Below are positions 63,054-64,000 of a stretch of DNA of 64,000 nt, one piece after another. Position 1 is the first letter of the stretch; every line of letters starts with the position of its first letter. Made by a program: the position numbers and the translations under genes. This DNA is from Marinobacter maroccanus (GTDB lineage: Bacteria; Pseudomonadota; Gammaproteobacteria; Pseudomonadales; Oleiphilaceae). Where the stretch lies: NCBI RefSeq assembly GCF_002933275.1, contig NZ_PSSX01000009.1, forward strand, positions 1 to 64,000. The letters run 5' to 3'. Under the pieces are notes generated by a model, which saw nothing but the letters and a program-made list of their open reading frames with translations, was not told the DNA's origin and searched no databases.

Positions 63054-63189
63054 GGTGCCTTCACTCCTGCATCTTATTGATGGCGCACGGCGCACGAAAA
63101 CTGTGCGTCCGTTTCCGGAAGTGTAGACGAAGCCGTCGGTCTGGGGGCGAGAAAATTGGTAACGGATTGTACTTACCGATCCGTCCTGT

Positions 63190-64000
63190 TCAGTCCCCGT
63201 TTTCTCCCCGCTCCACGCCTTTAACCGCCTGCCAGACGGCGTCCAGCGCCTCCAGTGATTCTTCGTCCATGTCGCGGCCCTCGCGTTCAAGTACACGTTC
63301 GATCGCCCGGAAGCGGGCATCGAATTTGTGGTTGGTTCGATTGAGGGCCTGCTCAGGGTTAACCTTCATGAACCGTGCCAGGTTCACGCAGACGAAAAGA
63401 AGATCGCCCAGCTCATCCTCAACGGCATCCGGATCGCCCGCGCCCGTGTGCGCCGCTTCCCAGGCTTCCTTGAGCTCGTCGATTTCCTCATGGAGTTTGT
63501 CGAAGACGGGGCCGATATCAGGCCAGTCAAAGCCGTGGCGGGCCGCCCGTTTCTGGAGCTTTTCGGCCCGAGCCATGGCTGGCAGGGTACGGGCGATGCC
63601 ATCAAGCCGGCTCACCGATGCGCCGGCTTCCGGTGCAGGCTTCAGCGCCCGCTCCTCGGCCTTGATGCGCTCCCAGCTTTCCTTGATCCAGGCCTCATCC
63701 GGCCGGTTATCCGGATCGATTCGACTTTCCAGGGTCCCTTCCGGAAAAACGTGGGGATGTCGGCGCACCAGTTTGCGCACCAGATGATCGACCACACCAT
63801 CAAAATCGAAATGGCCATCTTCGCGACCAAGCTGGGTATAGAAGATTACCTGAAACAGCAGGTCTCCCAGCTCGTCTTTCAGATGCGGGTAATCCTCACG
63901 CTCGATGGCATCGGCAACTTCGTAAGCTTCCTCCAGCGTGTGCGGCACGATGGTCTTGTAGGATTGCCTGGTATCCCAGGGACAGCCCGTCTCCGGGTCC
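63190..64000 (-). CDS. mazG: MazG nucleoside triphosphate pyrophosphohydrolase (5' end outside window)
   Basis: The frame is open from 63190 to the window edge, so the N-terminus is missing. It holds both MazG halves: HTLEEAYEVADAI and HLKDELGDLLFQVIFY in the first, then EEIDELKEAWEAAH and EDELGDLLFVCVNLARF in the second, with the Glu/Asp metal ligands of the four-helix catalytic domain. MazG hydrolyses NTPs and dNTPs and can lower ppGpp during stress. The sequence just inside the edge (GCPWDTRQSYKTI) is the usual start of the first domain, so only a few tens of residues are lost. Confidence 0.93.
   Translation of the reverse strand, partial: DPETGCPWDTRQSYKTIVPHTLEEAYEVADAIEREDYPHLKDELGDLLFQVIFYTQLGREDGHFDFDGVVDHLVRKLVRRHPHVFPEGTLESRIDPDNRPDEAWIKESWERIKAEERALKPAPEAGASVSRLDGIARTLPAMARAEKLQKRAARHGFDWPDIGPVFDKLHEEIDELKEAWEAAHTGAGDPDAVEDELGDLLFVCVNLARFMKVNPEQALNRTNHKFDARFRAIERVLEREGRDMDEESLEALDAVWQAVKGVERGENGD

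Overview
The window looks like chromosomal DNA of a Marinobacter-type marine gammaproteobacterium. The best single indicator is the fatty acyl-CoA reductase at 41597-43132, which I recognise as the type described from Marinobacter wax-ester synthesis. Housekeeping genes (plsB, rsmJ, tsaB, adk, ppc, murI, nudC, acs, mazG) fit the same assignment. Coding density is high. I see no tRNA, rRNA, CRISPR array or prophage. The only insertion-sequence remnant is a transposase cut by the left edge.

Layout. 1-850: 3' part of an IS1182-type transposase and a strong terminator. 900-10500: small stress, redox, membrane and signalling genes (universal stress protein, RIO kinase, MaoC hydratase, CopD-like protein, diguanylate cyclase, MtfA-type peptidase, copper chaperone, DUF533, PhnA, YaiI). 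10460-17090: an iron block with three Fur-box-like sites. It holds an ABC exporter, a fhuC-fhuD-fhuB-fhuF operon, and an opposing 36-residue membrane peptide with its own Fur-like site, overlapping the fhuF end. 17200-26990: oxidoreductases, a tandem-thioredoxin GST, PBP4 and two lipoproteins. 27000-32830: a minus-strand operon of SDR, histidine phosphatase, aminoglycoside-phosphotransferase-fold kinase, SDR and acyl-CoA dehydrogenase, with a divergent LysR regulator; it resembles a split ACAD10/11 or LvaA/LvaC pathway for 4-hydroxyacyl-CoA. 33200-38600: EAL protein, beta-decarboxylating dehydrogenase, aminotransferase, hydroxyacid dehydrogenase. 38630-43300: ErdR/CrbR-like regulator, acs and the wax-ester fatty acyl reductase. 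43350-49070: MinD-like ATPase, HDOD-GAF-histidine kinase and a receiver-PAS-GGDEF-EAL protein. 49200-64000: methyltransferase plus DUF2156 protein, murI/nudC, plsB, rsmJ/tsaB/adk, a YbaK-HDOD fusion, ppc, two small related proteins, and mazG cut by the right edge.

The most unusual non-coding signal is a family of three intergenic elements (9801-9904, 21308-21416, 30464-30555). Each has 25-28 bp inverted arms that differ in sequence between copies yet stay self-complementary. The arms enclose a conserved centre with one or two small hairpins with hexanucleotide loops, and several differences between copies are compensatory. This suggests a selected or replicating folded element.

All functional calls come from reading motifs and translated sequence; no database search was run.
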